Of a stretch of 64,000 bases of DNA, positions 1-7,751 are shown in pieces (positions within the stretch are counted from its first letter, which is position 1; each line of letters begins with the position of its first letter). The position numbers and the translations under genes were made by a program. The stretch covers positions 1,177,166 through 1,241,165 of the forward strand of contig NZ_LMHW01000010.1 in assembly GCF_001428525.1 (NCBI RefSeq), read 5' to 3'. This stretch comes from Flavobacterium sp. Root186. Its GTDB lineage: Bacteria; Bacteroidota; Bacteroidia; Flavobacteriales; Flavobacteriaceae. The notes under the pieces are model-generated. The model was not told where the DNA came from. It was given only the letters and a program-made list of their open reading frames with translations, and did no database searches.

Positions 1-60
1 GTTCTGGGGTTCTAAGATGCTAAGGTTCTAAGTTTTTTTAACTTGAAACCTGAAACAAAA
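1..60. repeat. Dispersed intergenic tract with ctaag and cttgaaacctgaaac motifs
   Basis: The first 60 bases carry a ttctaag-type tract followed by an acttgaaacctgaaac tract. The same two-part pattern recurs at 53941-54020, and partial versions lie at 640-695, 18432-18471 and 52371-52535. It looks like a low-complexity dispersed intergenic repeat and contains no reading frame of its own. Confidence 0.5.
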
Positions 61-84
61 CAAACAAAATAAACAAAGATTAAA

Positions 85-567
85 ATGTATATACCTTTTG
101 AAAATTTACCTGGTGAATCAAGAGTTTGGATTTACCAATCGAACAGAAAATTTTCTGAGGAAGAGTTTTCTGAAATCGAAACAGATTTAAAAGCTTTTGT
201 AGAAGAATGGGCCGCACACGGAACAAGTCTTGAAGCTTCATTTTTGCTTAAATACAATCGTTTTATAATATTAGCCGTAAATCAGGATGTTCAGGCTGCT
301 ACAGGCTGTTCTATTGATAGTTCGGTAGAATTTATTCAAGGTTTAGAGAAGAAGTACAACGTCGATTTATTGGATAAAATGAATGTTACTTTTAAACTTG
401 GAGAACATATTGCACATAAACCATTAATTGATTTCAAGAAAATGGTAAAAGATAAATCAGTTTCTGAGAATACAATTGTTTTCAATAATTTAGTAAACAA
501 TATTGAAGAATTCAATGAATCATGGGAAGTTCCTGCTGCCGACAGCTGGCATAGCAGATTTTTCTAA
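85..567 (+). CDS. Conserved Bacteroidota protein of unknown function (160 aa)
   Basis: I do not recognise a characterised family. The product is a soluble, acidic, mixed alpha/beta protein with no signal peptide or membrane segment, so it should be cytoplasmic. It opens with the residues MYIPFENLP and ends in an aromatic tail (SRFF). Proteins of this type in Flavobacterium genomes are often labelled ABC transporter ATPase, but no Walker A or B motif is present here, so that label is not supported. The gene stands alone: a dispersed repeat tract lies before it and a 568-bp repeat-rich gap follows. The reading frame is intact and codon use resembles the neighbours, so it is a real gene. Confidence 0.8.
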   Translation: MYIPFENLPGESRVWIYQSNRKFSEEEFSEIETDLKAFVEEWAAHGTSLEASFLLKYNRFIILAVNQDVQAATGCSIDSSVEFIQGLEKKYNVDLLDKMNVTFKLGEHIAHKPLIDFKKMVKDKSVSENTIVFNNLVNNIEEFNESWEVPAADSWHSRFF

Positions 568-698
568 GAGAGATTTATAATATATTTGAGAGGCATGAAA
601 TTTTAGATTTTGTGCCTTTTTTATTGTTTTATTGTTTCAGGTTTAAAGTTTCAAGTTTCAGGTTTTAGGTTTCAAGTTTCAGGTTTCAGGTTACGCCA

Positions 699-832
699 AA
701 GTTTGTCATTCCGAGGAACGAGGAATCTCCACAAGTAGCTCTACAAAGATTGGCGATATACGGTAAGGAGTTTCTTAAGGAGATTGCTTCGTCAGTTCGC
801 TACGCTCGTGTCCTCGTTCCGAATGACAAACT
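699..832. repeat. Dispersed palindromic repeat (gtcatt-cgaggaacga family)
   Basis: The outer arms agtttgtcattccgaggaacg and its near complement at 811-832 form a long imperfect inverted repeat around about 85 bases of spacer. A second member, at 42830-42893, has a perfect 17-bp inverted repeat with the same gaggaacga core. Such elements are widespread in intergenic DNA of this group. No gene is visible here. Confidence 0.7.
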
Positions 833-916
833 TAGTGCGATATAACTTTGTCAAAGTTTTATAATTTGCCAAAGTTGCCGTTAAGCATGACTTATGAAAA
901 CAAAAACGTCTAATCT

Positions 917-997
917 AGCCCCGATGGGAGTGACATCCTTTTATGGTCTCGTTTCTTTAACGAGACCATAAAAGATAGAGCGGACAGCGGGACGAGT
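917..997. repeat. Flavobacterium-type palindromic element with perfect 16-bp stem
   Basis: A perfect 16-bp inverted repeat (938-953 and 959-974) with a 5-base loop sits between the conserved-looking flanks agccccgatgggagtgacatc and agatagagcggacagcggga. Elements with these flanks and a variable central hairpin are familiar from intergenic regions of many Flavobacterium genomes. That family assignment is from memory; the palindrome is seen directly. The rest of the 568-1135 gap holds no convincing gene. Confidence 0.65.
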
Positions 998-1135
998 GGT
1001 CTTTTGATTGAAGATGTTCTGCTTCAATAAAAAACTATATTAATTAGAATTAATCTAATTTTGTCGAAAATCTAACAATTTAAAAGCCTAATTAAACGTG
1101 ATTTTTGAGTACTTTCGTAGAATTAAATTTAATAC

Positions 1136-2272
1136 ATGAAAATAGCAATAGTTTGTTATCCGACATTTGGCGGTAGTGGTGTAGTTGCTACAGAACTAGG
1201 TCTCGAATTAGCCAGACGCGGACACGAAATACATTTTATAACTTACAGTCAACCAGTAAGATTAGCACTTTTAAATCCAAATGTTCATTATCACGAAGTA
1301 AACGTTCCTGAATATCCTTTATTCCATTATCAGCCATATGAATTGGCTTTATCAAGTAAATTGGTTGATATGGTGAAATTGTATAAAATAGAAGTACTGC
1401 ATGTGCATTACGCTATTCCGCACGCTTATGCGGGTTATATGGCGAAACAAATGCTTAAGAATGAAGGAATTAATCTTCCGATGATTACGACACTTCACGG
1501 AACTGATATTACGCTTGTTGGAAACCATCCGTTTTACAAACCTGCGGTAACTTTTAGTATCAATAAATCAGATTATGTGACTTCGGTTTCGCAGAGTTTG
1601 AAAGATGATACTTTAAAGTTGTTCAAAATCAAGAATAAAATTAGGGTAATTCCGAATTTTATTGAATTGGATAAAGTTAGAAAAGACCCAACTGAACCTT
1701 GTCACAGATATGTAATGGCAAAGGAAAATGAGCGAATCGTAACGCATATCAGTAACTTTAGAAAGGTAAAACGTATTCCTGATATTATTAAAATTTTCTA
1801 TAATATTCAGAAAGTAATGCCGGCTAAATTAATGATGGTAGGAGATGGTCCTGAAAAAGAAAGAGCAGAGGTTTTGTGTATGGAACTGGGAATTTACGAT
1901 AAAGTAATTTTCTTTGGTAATAGTAATGAAATCGATAAGATTTTATGCATGACCGACTTGTTTTTACTTCCTTCAGAAACAGAAAGTTTTGGTTTAGCAG
2001 CGTTAGAAGCAATGGCTTGCGGCGTTCCTGTAATTTCAAGTAATTCGGGAGGTTTGCCAGAAGTTAATTTTGATGGTGTTTCAGGATATTTAAGTGATGT
2101 TGGAAATGTTGACGAAATGGCGGCAAATGCAATCAAAATCTTAAAAGATGAGGAAACTTTGAATAAGTTTAAAATCAATGCTTTAGAAGTAGCTAAGAAT
2201 TTTGATATCAAAAATATCCTGCCTAAGTATGAAGCTTTATATCAAAAAGCGATTGATGATTATAAAGAGTAG
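1136..2272 (+). CDS. bshA: N-acetyl-alpha-D-glucosaminyl L-malate synthase BshA
   Basis: This GT4-family glycosyltransferase makes the first intermediate of bacillithiol, transferring GlcNAc from UDP-GlcNAc to L-malate in the cytoplasm. The length (378 aa) is that of Bacillus BshA. Family hallmarks are the N-terminal glycine loop GGSGVVATELG (residues 12-22), HVHYAIPHA, TTLHGTDITLVG and the donor-site EX7E motif with E283 and E291 in the segment ESFGLAALE. The start lies 19 bases after a TACTTTCG sequence (1110-1117) that resembles the Bacteroidota -7 element. A PrcB-like lipoprotein gene follows after a short gap and may be co-transcribed. No other bsh gene is in the window, which is usual because bshB and bshC are often unlinked. 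Confidence 0.95.
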   Translation: MKIAIVCYPTFGGSGVVATELGLELARRGHEIHFITYSQPVRLALLNPNVHYHEVNVPEYPLFHYQPYELALSSKLVDMVKLYKIEVLHVHYAIPHAYAGYMAKQMLKNEGINLPMITTLHGTDITLVGNHPFYKPAVTFSINKSDYVTSVSQSLKDDTLKLFKIKNKIRVIPNFIELDKVRKDPTEPCHRYVMAKENERIVTHISNFRKVKRIPDIIKIFYNIQKVMPAKLMMVGDGPEKERAEVLCMELGIYDKVIFFGNSNEIDKILCMTDLFLLPSETESFGLAALEAMACGVPVISSNSGGLPEVNFDGVSGYLSDVGNVDEMAANAIKILKDEETLNKFKINALEVAKNFDIKNILPKYEALYQKAIDDYKE

Positions 2273-2299
2273 AAACATTAATTTAAAAATTTGAACGTA

Positions 2300-2722
2300 A
2301 TGAAAAAAGTAATTTCGGTTTTAGTGATTTTTGTTTTGATTTCCTGCGGAGCTAAAAAGACGACAAGTTCAACGGCTTTATATGAAGTTTTAACTGAACA
2401 ATCTGATGGCGGGGGAAATATCAAATTTTTTGAAATTTTGACAGAACCTAACGAGATCAAAATGCTTGAAAATGATCCGCTTTTGGCTGCTAAAATGAAG
2501 CAGACTGACATTGCCAATTCTAATTATGTTATCCTTAATATGGGGGAGAAAAATACTGGAGGGTATTCTATTGGAATTGAAAAGGTCGAAGAAACCGATA
2601 AGAACATTATCATTACGGTAAAAGAAAAAAGCCCAGCTCCAGATGCAATGGTAACGCAGGCTATTACTTATCCTTATACAGTTGTAAAAATACATTCTAA
2701 GAAGGAGATTGTTATCAAATAG
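2300..2722 (+). CDS. PrcB C-terminal-domain lipoprotein
   Basis: A small secreted lipoprotein. I start it at the second Met (2300) because MKKVISVLVIFVLISC then forms a compact lipoprotein signal with lipobox LISC; an in-frame ATG at 2291 adds three residues. The C-terminal half has the pattern of the PrcB_C domain: a hydrophobic strand, NMGEKNTGGYSIGIEKV, a strand of alternating residues, then PAPDAMVTQAITYPYTVVKI. In Treponema PrcB this domain belongs to a surface protease complex, but that partner is not seen here and the function in Flavobacterium is unknown. It follows bshA by under 30 bases, so read-through transcription is likely. Confidence 0.75.
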   Translation: MKKVISVLVIFVLISCGAKKTTSSTALYEVLTEQSDGGGNIKFFEILTEPNEIKMLENDPLLAAKMKQTDIANSNYVILNMGEKNTGGYSIGIEKVEETDKNIIITVKEKSPAPDAMVTQAITYPYTVVKIHSKKEIVIK

Positions 2723-2828
2723 TGTTAGAAGTAAAAAGTTAGATGTGAAATGTCAGGCAGATCGAAGCCGAAGCTCTTTTACCTCTTGAACCCTTCGGCT
2801 ACGCTCAGGGTGAACTAAAACATAAAAA

Positions 2829-2856
2829 AAACCTGTCGCATTACAACGACAGGTTT
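2829..2856. terminator. Bidirectional intrinsic terminator
   Basis: A perfect 10-bp stem (aaacctgtcg, 2829-2838, with its complement at 2847-2856) closes an 8-base loop and is flanked by an A-run on the left and T-rich sequence on the right. It lies between the convergent PrcB-like gene and the outer-membrane barrel gene and can serve both. Confidence 0.8.
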
Positions 2857-2883
2857 CTTCTTACAATTATTTTTTATTTTTAA

Positions 2884-3381
2884 TTAGAATCTGAATTTGA
2901 CACCTAAACCAACGTCAAATCCAAAATTGTCATCGTCATAGTATCCAGAACCAATTTCAGGTCTTGCATCTAATGACAGTGTGATAGGCACTTCTTTAAA
3001 TCTATATTCGATACCAATATCTCCGGCGGCAAAAACATAAGTTCCGCTGTCATTATATCTGTAATTATTGTTGTAATAATCGTGATCCCAGGCAGCAAGT
3101 CCACCACCGACACCAGCGTACCAGTTAAATCCTCCATCAATGTTCCAAACCCATTGGTAAAGAGCAACACCTTTAATAGCATCTACATCACTGCTGTTTC
3201 TCCAGCCTAAATCAAACTCAAGTCTGTTTTTTTGGTTTAATCCTAACTGATATGATACTTCACCTCCAAATCCGTTATTGTCTCCTAAACGTAATCCTAA
3301 AGCGTGTTTTGAAATTTCCTGGGATTGAGCCGTAAATGCTAATCCCAAAAGCATAATGGCAGATAAAATAATCTTTTTCAT
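2884..3381 (-). CDS. Small outer-membrane beta-barrel protein
   Basis: The 165-aa product has a clear signal peptide (MKKIILSAIMLLGLAFTAQSQ) and then alternating polar/hydrophobic strands rich in Gly, Tyr, Asn and Asp, ending in a terminal Phe (GVKFRF). This is the outline of a small 8-stranded outer-membrane barrel. No enzyme motif is visible. A Tyr/Asn/Asp-rich stretch near residues 100-112 is probably an extracellular loop. The gene is monocistronic, with a CAAATGTA sequence (3414-3421) upstream that reads TACATTTG on the coding strand and fits the Bacteroidota -7 element. Precise role unknown. Confidence 0.8.
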   Translation of the reverse strand: MKKIILSAIMLLGLAFTAQSQEISKHALGLRLGDNNGFGGEVSYQLGLNQKNRLEFDLGWRNSSDVDAIKGVALYQWVWNIDGGFNWYAGVGGGLAAWDHDYYNNNYRYNDSGTYVFAAGDIGIEYRFKEVPITLSLDARPEIGSGYYDDDNFGFDVGLGVKFRF

Positions 3382-3413
3382 AAAATGGTTAATTAATTTT
3401 TTTCAAATGTATA

Positions 3414-3421
3414 ATTGTTCT
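3414..3421 (-). promoter_or_regulatory. Putative -7 promoter element for the outer-membrane barrel gene
   Basis: The coding strand reads TACATTTG, matching the Bacteroidota -7 consensus TAnnTTTG, 33 bases before the ATG. No TTG is found at the expected -33 position, so only the -7 half is supported. Confidence 0.4.
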
Positions 3422-3538
3422 CTATCTAAGAACGTATAACATTTTTAGAAATTGTTATATAATTCACATTTATCATGTTCAGATTATATAAACTAAAAAT
3501 ATTTAACCTTTGTGATTACCTGTAAATACTGATATTTT

Positions 3539-4363
3539 TTACTTTTTAAGAATAATATTAGACAGCATTTGAGAGGTTAAAATATCTTCCATTTCAAAAA
3601 GATTTTCTTCTTCTGTAAAGTTTGTATGAGTGTATGAGTACAATTTCCAACGCTTTTTATGGTATTCAAGAGCTGTTAGATTTTCAACCCAGTCACCAGA
3701 GTTTAAGTATAAAGTAGAACCGTGTTTGTTTTCTTTAGTAAGAATTTTTGGTTCATGAATATGTCCGCAGATTACATAATCGTAATTTTTTTCGATAGCC
3801 AAATCGGTAGCAGTAGTTTCAAAATCTGAGATAAATTTTACAGCCTTTTTTACGCTAGCTTTTATTTTTTTAGAAAAAGAGTAAGGTTCACGGCCTAATT
3901 TTGCCAGACACCAATTGGCAAAACGATTCATCAAAATTAAATAATCATAGCCTAATCCGCCCAGTTTTGCAATCCATTTAGAATGCTGTACAGATGCATC
4001 AAAAACGTCTCCGTGAAAAATCCATGCTTTTTTGTCGTCTAATTCTAAAACTAATTTATCGACCAAAGAAAAATTTCCCATATTCATGTCGCTGAATTTT
4101 CGAAGAATCTCGTCATGATTTCCGGTAATGTAATACACTTTTGTGCCTTTAGAAGCCATCCCGATAATACGCTGGATAACTCTCAAATGCGCCTTAGGAA
4201 AATAAGATTTTCTAAACTGCCAGGCATCAATTATATCACCGTTTAAAACTAAAGTTTTTGGTTTAATGCTTGATAGATAGTTGTTTAGTTCTTTTGCGTG
4301 ACTTCCGTAAGTTCCTAAATGGACATCAGAGACAATGACCAATTCGACATTTCGTTTTTTCAA
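3539..4363 (-). CDS. Metallophosphoesterase, LpxH-like UDP-2,3-diacylglucosamine diphosphatase
   Basis: This calcineurin-like phosphoesterase has the full set of metal-binding blocks in order: DVHLG (D13, H15), GDIIDAW, GNHDE, FHGD and GHIHEP. The spacing and the ending GDWVENLTALEY match the LpxH-like family that hydrolyses UDP-2,3-diacylglucosamine to lipid X in lipid A synthesis, acting at the cytoplasmic membrane face. In Bacteroidota this longer subgroup (about 260-275 aa) is usually assigned that role by similarity. The gene stands alone and is divergent from aroC. LpxH or LpxG activity is inferred from family, so the substrate is less certain than the fold. Confidence 0.8.
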   Translation of the reverse strand: MKKRNVELVIVSDVHLGTYGSHAKELNNYLSSIKPKTLVLNGDIIDAWQFRKSYFPKAHLRVIQRIIGMASKGTKVYYITGNHDEILRKFSDMNMGNFSLVDKLVLELDDKKAWIFHGDVFDASVQHSKWIAKLGGLGYDYLILMNRFANWCLAKLGREPYSFSKKIKASVKKAVKFISDFETTATDLAIEKNYDYVICGHIHEPKILTKENKHGSTLYLNSGDWVENLTALEYHKKRWKLYSYTHTNFTEEENLFEMEDILTSQMLSNIILKK

Positions 4364-4527
4364 TTTTTCTTAATTTGAAGTTCCACAAATAAAAGAAAAT
4401 CCTACTCCATTTATTTTATCAAAAGGTTACTAATTCGAAGGCAATTTTAATAAATTGTGATTTTTAAAGTGTTTAATCTTTAATTAATATTACCAATTTT
4501 TAATTTTTTAATTTAATTCATAAAACT

Positions 4528-4535
4528 TACATTTG
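4528..4535 (+). promoter_or_regulatory. Putative -7 promoter element for aroC
   Basis: TACATTTG matches TAnnTTTG and is followed by CTC, 17 bases before the aroC ATG. The -33 position reads TTT rather than TTG. Confidence 0.5.
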
Positions 4536-4551
4536 CTCAAAACAAATAACA

Positions 4552-5610
4552 ATGGCAGGAAATAGCTACGGCACCCTATATAAAGTTACAACATTTGGAG
4601 AATCTCATGGTGAAGCTTTGGGCGGAATTATAGACGGTTGTCCATCAGGAATACAACTTGATTTAGAAGCGATTGAGGTTGAAATGTCTCGAAGAAAACC
4701 AGGTCAATCGGCTATCGTAACACAAAGAAAAGAACCAGATGCGGTTCAGTTTTTATCTGGAATATTTGAAGGAAAAACTACCGGAACTCCAATTGGTTTT
4801 ATTATTCCAAATACCAATCAAAAATCAGATGATTATTCGCATATAAAAGATAATTACAGACCAAGCCATGCTGATTATGTGTATGATCAAAAATATGGTT
4901 TTCGTGATTATCGCGGCGGCGGAAGAAGTTCTGCACGTGAAACAGCAAGCAGAGTAGTAGCAGGTGCAATTGCAAAACAAATGCTTCCTCAAATTAAAAT
5001 TAATGCTTACGTTTCTTCTGTTGGTCCAATTCATTTAGATACACCTTATCAGGAATTGGATTTTTCGAAAATTGAAAGCAATCCGGTTCGCTGTCCAGAT
5101 GAAAAATCGGCGGCTATTATGGAAGAATATATTCGTGATATCCGCAAGCAGGGAGATACTGTTGGAGGTGTTGTTTCATGCGTAATTCAAAATGTTCCGG
5201 TTGGTTTAGGCGAACCTGTTTTTGATAAATTACATGCTGAATTAGGAAAAGCAATGCTTTCTATTAATGCTGTCAAAGGTTTTGAATACGGAAGCGGTTT
5301 CTCAGGTTCTGAAATGAAAGGAAGCGAACACAACGATTTATATAATCCTGACGGAACTACAAAAACAAATCTTTCAGGCGGAATCCAAGGCGGAATAAGC
5401 AACGGAATGGATATTTATTTTAGAGTTGCTTTTAAACCTGTTGCGACTATCATGCAGACTCAGGATTCATTAGATAATAAAGGAAATATTACACCAATGA
5501 CCGGAAAAGGACGTCATGATCCGTGTGTGGTGCCTCGTGCAGTACCAATCGTTGAGGCGATGGCTGCGATTGTTTTGGCTGATTTTTATTTGATCAACAA
5601 AACATATTAA
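4552..5610 (+). CDS. aroC: Chorismate synthase
   Basis: AroC converts 5-enolpyruvylshikimate-3-phosphate to chorismate using reduced FMN, the last step of the common aromatic pathway in the cytoplasm. The 352-aa length is typical. Family signatures are the N-terminal [10 protein letters not shown] (residues 15-24), [18 protein letters not shown], the block [12 protein letters not shown] around residue 125 and the C-terminal [18 protein letters not shown]. The start [20 protein letters not shown] is the usual one. The next gene starts about 50 bases downstream on the same strand, but a shared function with it is not implied. Confidence 0.97.
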   Translation: MAGNSYGTLYKVTTFGESHGEALGGIIDGCPSGIQLDLEAIEVEMSRRKPGQSAIVTQRKEPDAVQFLSGIFEGKTTGTPIGFIIPNTNQKSDDYSHIKDNYRPSHADYVYDQKYGFRDYRGGGRSSARETASRVVAGAIAKQMLPQIKINAYVSSVGPIHLDTPYQELDFSKIESNPVRCPDEKSAAIMEEYIRDIRKQGDTVGGVVSCVIQNVPVGLGEPVFDKLHAELGKAMLSINAVKGFEYGSGFSGSEMKGSEHNDLYNPDGTTKTNLSGGIQGGISNGMDIYFRVAFKPVATIMQTQDSLDNKGNITPMTGKGRHDPCVVPRAVPIVEAMAAIVLADFYLINKTY

Positions 5611-5661
5611 TAAAAGTAAGACAGTGAGGGTCTTATATTTTAATAATTTAAAAGTAAATTA

Positions 5662-6948
5662 ATGCAAATTACAGAAACTAAAAAGAAATCATTTTTTTCA
5701 GGATTAACAGGGCAGATTATAATTGCAATGGTGCTTGGGGCGGCTTTGGGAATTATTATTCATAATTCAATTTCCCAAGAAGCAGCAGTATCGTTTAGTA
5801 ATAAAATAAAAATGCTGGCTACGATCTTCATCAGATTAGTGCAAATGATTATTGCTCCTTTAGTTTTTACGACCTTAGTAGTAGGAATTGCAAAATTAGG
5901 TGATATAAAAACCGTTGGAAGAATTGGAGGAAAAGCACTTGGCTGGTTTTTTACAGCTTCTTTTATTTCCTTATTGATTGGATTGTTCTTTGTGAATATT
6001 TTAGAACCTGGAGTAGGTTTGAAATTAGACCATGTCGATATGGCTGCAGCTAGTGAGGTTACAGCTAAAACAAAAATCCTGTCTGTTGAGAATTTTGTAG
6101 AGCATATTGTTCCTAAAAGTATTTTTGAAGCAATGGCAACCAATGAAATCTTACAGATTGTCATATTTTCTATCTTTTTTGGATTAGCAGCAGCTTCATT
6201 AGGAAATACGGTAAAACCAATTATAAATGCTTTTGATAAAGCTTCACATATCGTTTTAAAAATGGTAAACTATGTAATGAACTTTGCTCCAATTGGAGTT
6301 TTTGGTGCCATTGCCGGAGTATTTGCTATTAGAGACGCAGAGGAATTAGTTATTACCTATTTTAAATTTTTCGGATCATTTTTAGTTGGGATAAGTACAT
6401 TATGGGTTGTTTTGGTTGTTGTAGGTTATATTTTCTTAAAAGGAAGAATGACTGAGCTGTTAAGACGCATTATAGGACCATTGGCGATCGCTTTTGGAAC
6501 AACAAGCAGTGAAGCTGTTTTTCCTAAATTAACAGAAGAATTAGAAGATTTTGGAGTTAAAAATAAAATTGTAGCCTTCATGTTACCATTAGGTTATTCG
6601 TTTAACCTTGACGGAAGTATGATGTACATGACTTTTGCCAGTATCTTTATCGCTCAGTTTTATGGCGTTCATTTAGATTTAGGAACACAAATGGCTATGC
6701 TTTTGGTTTTAATGTTAACCAGTAAAGGTATCGCAGGTGTACCAAGAGCGAGTTTAGTAATTGTTGCAGCTACTTGCGGAATGTTTAAAATTCCGGTTGA
6801 AGGTATTGCTTTGATTTTACCAATTGACCATTTCTGTGATATGTTTAGAAGTGCAACAAATGTACTTGGAAACGCATTGGCAACTTCTGTTGTTGGACAA
6901 TGGGAAGACGGGAAAGAAGAAAATTTAGATATAGCAGAAGAGAATTAA
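5662..6948 (+). CDS. Dicarboxylate/amino acid:cation symporter (DAACS family)
   Basis: A secondary transporter of the GltP/DctA superfamily in the cytoplasmic membrane, taking up acidic amino acids or C4-dicarboxylates with Na+ or H+. The 428-aa protein has multiple hydrophobic segments and the core binding motifs: the serine-rich hairpin FGTTSSEAVFPKL, the TM7 motif NLDGSMMYM, the second hairpin SKGIAGVPRASLVI, and the TM8 segment DHFCDMFRSATNVLGN. The last segment has Asn where many family members have Asp, so substrate preference cannot be read off. It lies just after aroC and ends at a strong hairpin terminator (6968-7003). Confidence 0.9.
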   Translation: MQITETKKKSFFSGLTGQIIIAMVLGAALGIIIHNSISQEAAVSFSNKIKMLATIFIRLVQMIIAPLVFTTLVVGIAKLGDIKTVGRIGGKALGWFFTASFISLLIGLFFVNILEPGVGLKLDHVDMAAASEVTAKTKILSVENFVEHIVPKSIFEAMATNEILQIVIFSIFFGLAAASLGNTVKPIINAFDKASHIVLKMVNYVMNFAPIGVFGAIAGVFAIRDAEELVITYFKFFGSFLVGISTLWVVLVVVGYIFLKGRMTELLRRIIGPLAIAFGTTSSEAVFPKLTEELEDFGVKNKIVAFMLPLGYSFNLDGSMMYMTFASIFIAQFYGVHLDLGTQMAMLLVLMLTSKGIAGVPRASLVIVAATCGMFKIPVEGIALILPIDHFCDMFRSATNVLGNALATSVVGQWEDGKEENLDIAEEN

Positions 6949-6967
6949 TATATTCTTTAAAACATAA

Positions 6968-7003
6968 AAAAACCGTAACAGACTTTTGTTTGTTACGGTT
7001 TTT
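6968..7003. terminator. Bidirectional intrinsic terminator
   Basis: A 13-bp perfect stem (aaaaaccgtaaca, 6968-6980; complement 6991-7003) with a 10-base loop ends in a T-run. It sits between the symporter gene and the convergent GG-leader peptide genes and can stop transcription from both sides. Confidence 0.85.
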
Positions 7004-7051
7004 GATTTTTATAGTAGTTGTAGCTGAACAAAAATCAGCCAATAAACTTCT

Positions 7052-7177
7052 TTAAGCAGCTACTTTCCCTTTTCTGTCCGCATCATCAGGTGCTGGTGTG
7101 TCACCTCCTGTAATGGTTTTTTGTTGCGCTTTAGTCAATTTTTCAGTTTCTGCAAATTTTAAAAAGTTTTCTAACAT
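7052..7177 (-). CDS. GG-motif leader peptide, copy 1 (41 aa)
   Basis: A short frame encodes a 41-aa peptide: a 25-residue leader-like part (MLENFLKFAETEKLTKAQQ, then KTITGG) ending in a double glycine at 24-25, followed by a 16-residue polar tail that opens DTPAPDDADR and ends KGKVAA. The layout matches precursors whose leader is removed after GG by C39-type peptidase transporters, as in bacteriocins and the Bacteroidota GG natural-product precursors. There is no cysteine or aromatic residue in the tail, so a modified or membrane-lytic product is not obvious. A near-identical paralogue lies just upstream (7270-7401), and conservation of leader and tail at the protein level argues for real genes. 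No protease, transporter or modifying enzyme is nearby. Function unknown. Confidence 0.75.
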   Translation of the reverse strand: MLENFLKFAETEKLTKAQQKTITGGDTPAPDDADRKGKVAA

Positions 7178-7269
7178 AGTTTTTTAATTTTAATTGCTCC
7201 AATCTTCTAAAACACTCGGGGCTTGTGTTTTTAATTTTTATAAAAGTTGAATAAAATCAACTAATAAAT

Positions 7270-7401
7270 TTATTTTGCTGCAACTTTTCCTTTTCTGTCA
7301 GCATCTTCTTCCGGTGCAGTTGCGTCACCGCCAGTGATTGCTTTTTGTTGTGCTTTAGTTAATTTTTCAGTTTCTGCAAATTTTAAAAAGTTCTCTAACA
7401 T
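7270..7401 (-). CDS. GG-motif leader peptide, copy 2 (43 aa)
   Basis: Paralogue of the 7052-7177 gene. The first 20 residues are identical, then AITGG replaces TITGG, and the tail reads DATAPEEDADR then KGKVAAK, two residues longer than copy 1. The double glycine is again at 24-25. The two genes and their roughly 50-base leaders (the conserved string ttgctccaatcttctaaaac and a short acac/gtgt hairpin) form a tandem duplication with a 218-224-bp period. Synonymous differences in the leader part (for example acc/gca with gcg/gca codons) alongside protein conservation suggest purifying selection. No maturation genes are adjacent; the divergent neighbour is a hybrid sensor kinase. Confidence 0.75.
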   Translation of the reverse strand: MLENFLKFAETEKLTKAQQKAITGGDATAPEEDADRKGKVAAK

Positions 7402-7703
7402 AGTTTTTTAATTTTAGTTGCTCCAATCTTCTAAAACACTTGGGGCTTGTGTCTTTAATTGTGTTAAAAATAGCATTATTTTTTATTATTATAATATTTT
7501 TATTAAATATTTTGCAACAAAAAAGTGTTTTACAAGTAAAGACCTTATTTTGTAGTGTTTTGAAAGGTTTTTATTAAGAATGTAAATTTAGAGGTACAAA
7601 GTGCTGGACTAAATAAATTGTTTTAAATAACTTTTTTAAGTATTAGCAGTAAAAATAGTAGAATGATTATTGAATCTTTAGATTATTAAGGCAGGTACTG
7701 TTA

Positions 7704-7732
7704 TTGTGTATTATGATAATAATGTATATTTG
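7704..7732 (+). promoter_or_regulatory. Bacteroidota-type promoter of the hybrid kinase gene
   Basis: A TTG at 7704-7706 and TATATTTG at 7725-7732 are separated by 18 bases, a good fit to the Bacteroidota -33/-7 promoter (TTG-N19-TAnnTTTG). The kinase ATG follows 19 bases later. Confidence 0.65.
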
Positions 7733-7751
7733 AATAAACATATCCCAAATT

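Larger units (their letters stand above)
7052..7450. repeat. Tandem duplication carrying two peptide genes and their leaders
   Basis: Two units of about 220 bp, each made of a GG-peptide gene plus an upstream leader with the same ttgctccaatcttctaaaac string (7194-7213 and 7420-7439). The duplication explains the paired genes. The region from 7451 to 7703 holds only AT-rich sequence, with no gene seen. Confidence 0.8.

Noticed and set aside
85..567. ABC transporter ATPase function for the first gene
   Set aside because: No Walker A, Walker B or signature motif is present.
6845..7042. Minus-strand frame of 65 codons over the end of the symporter gene
   Set aside because: It crosses the terminator hairpin and overlaps the symporter in another frame; the peptide is low-complexity.
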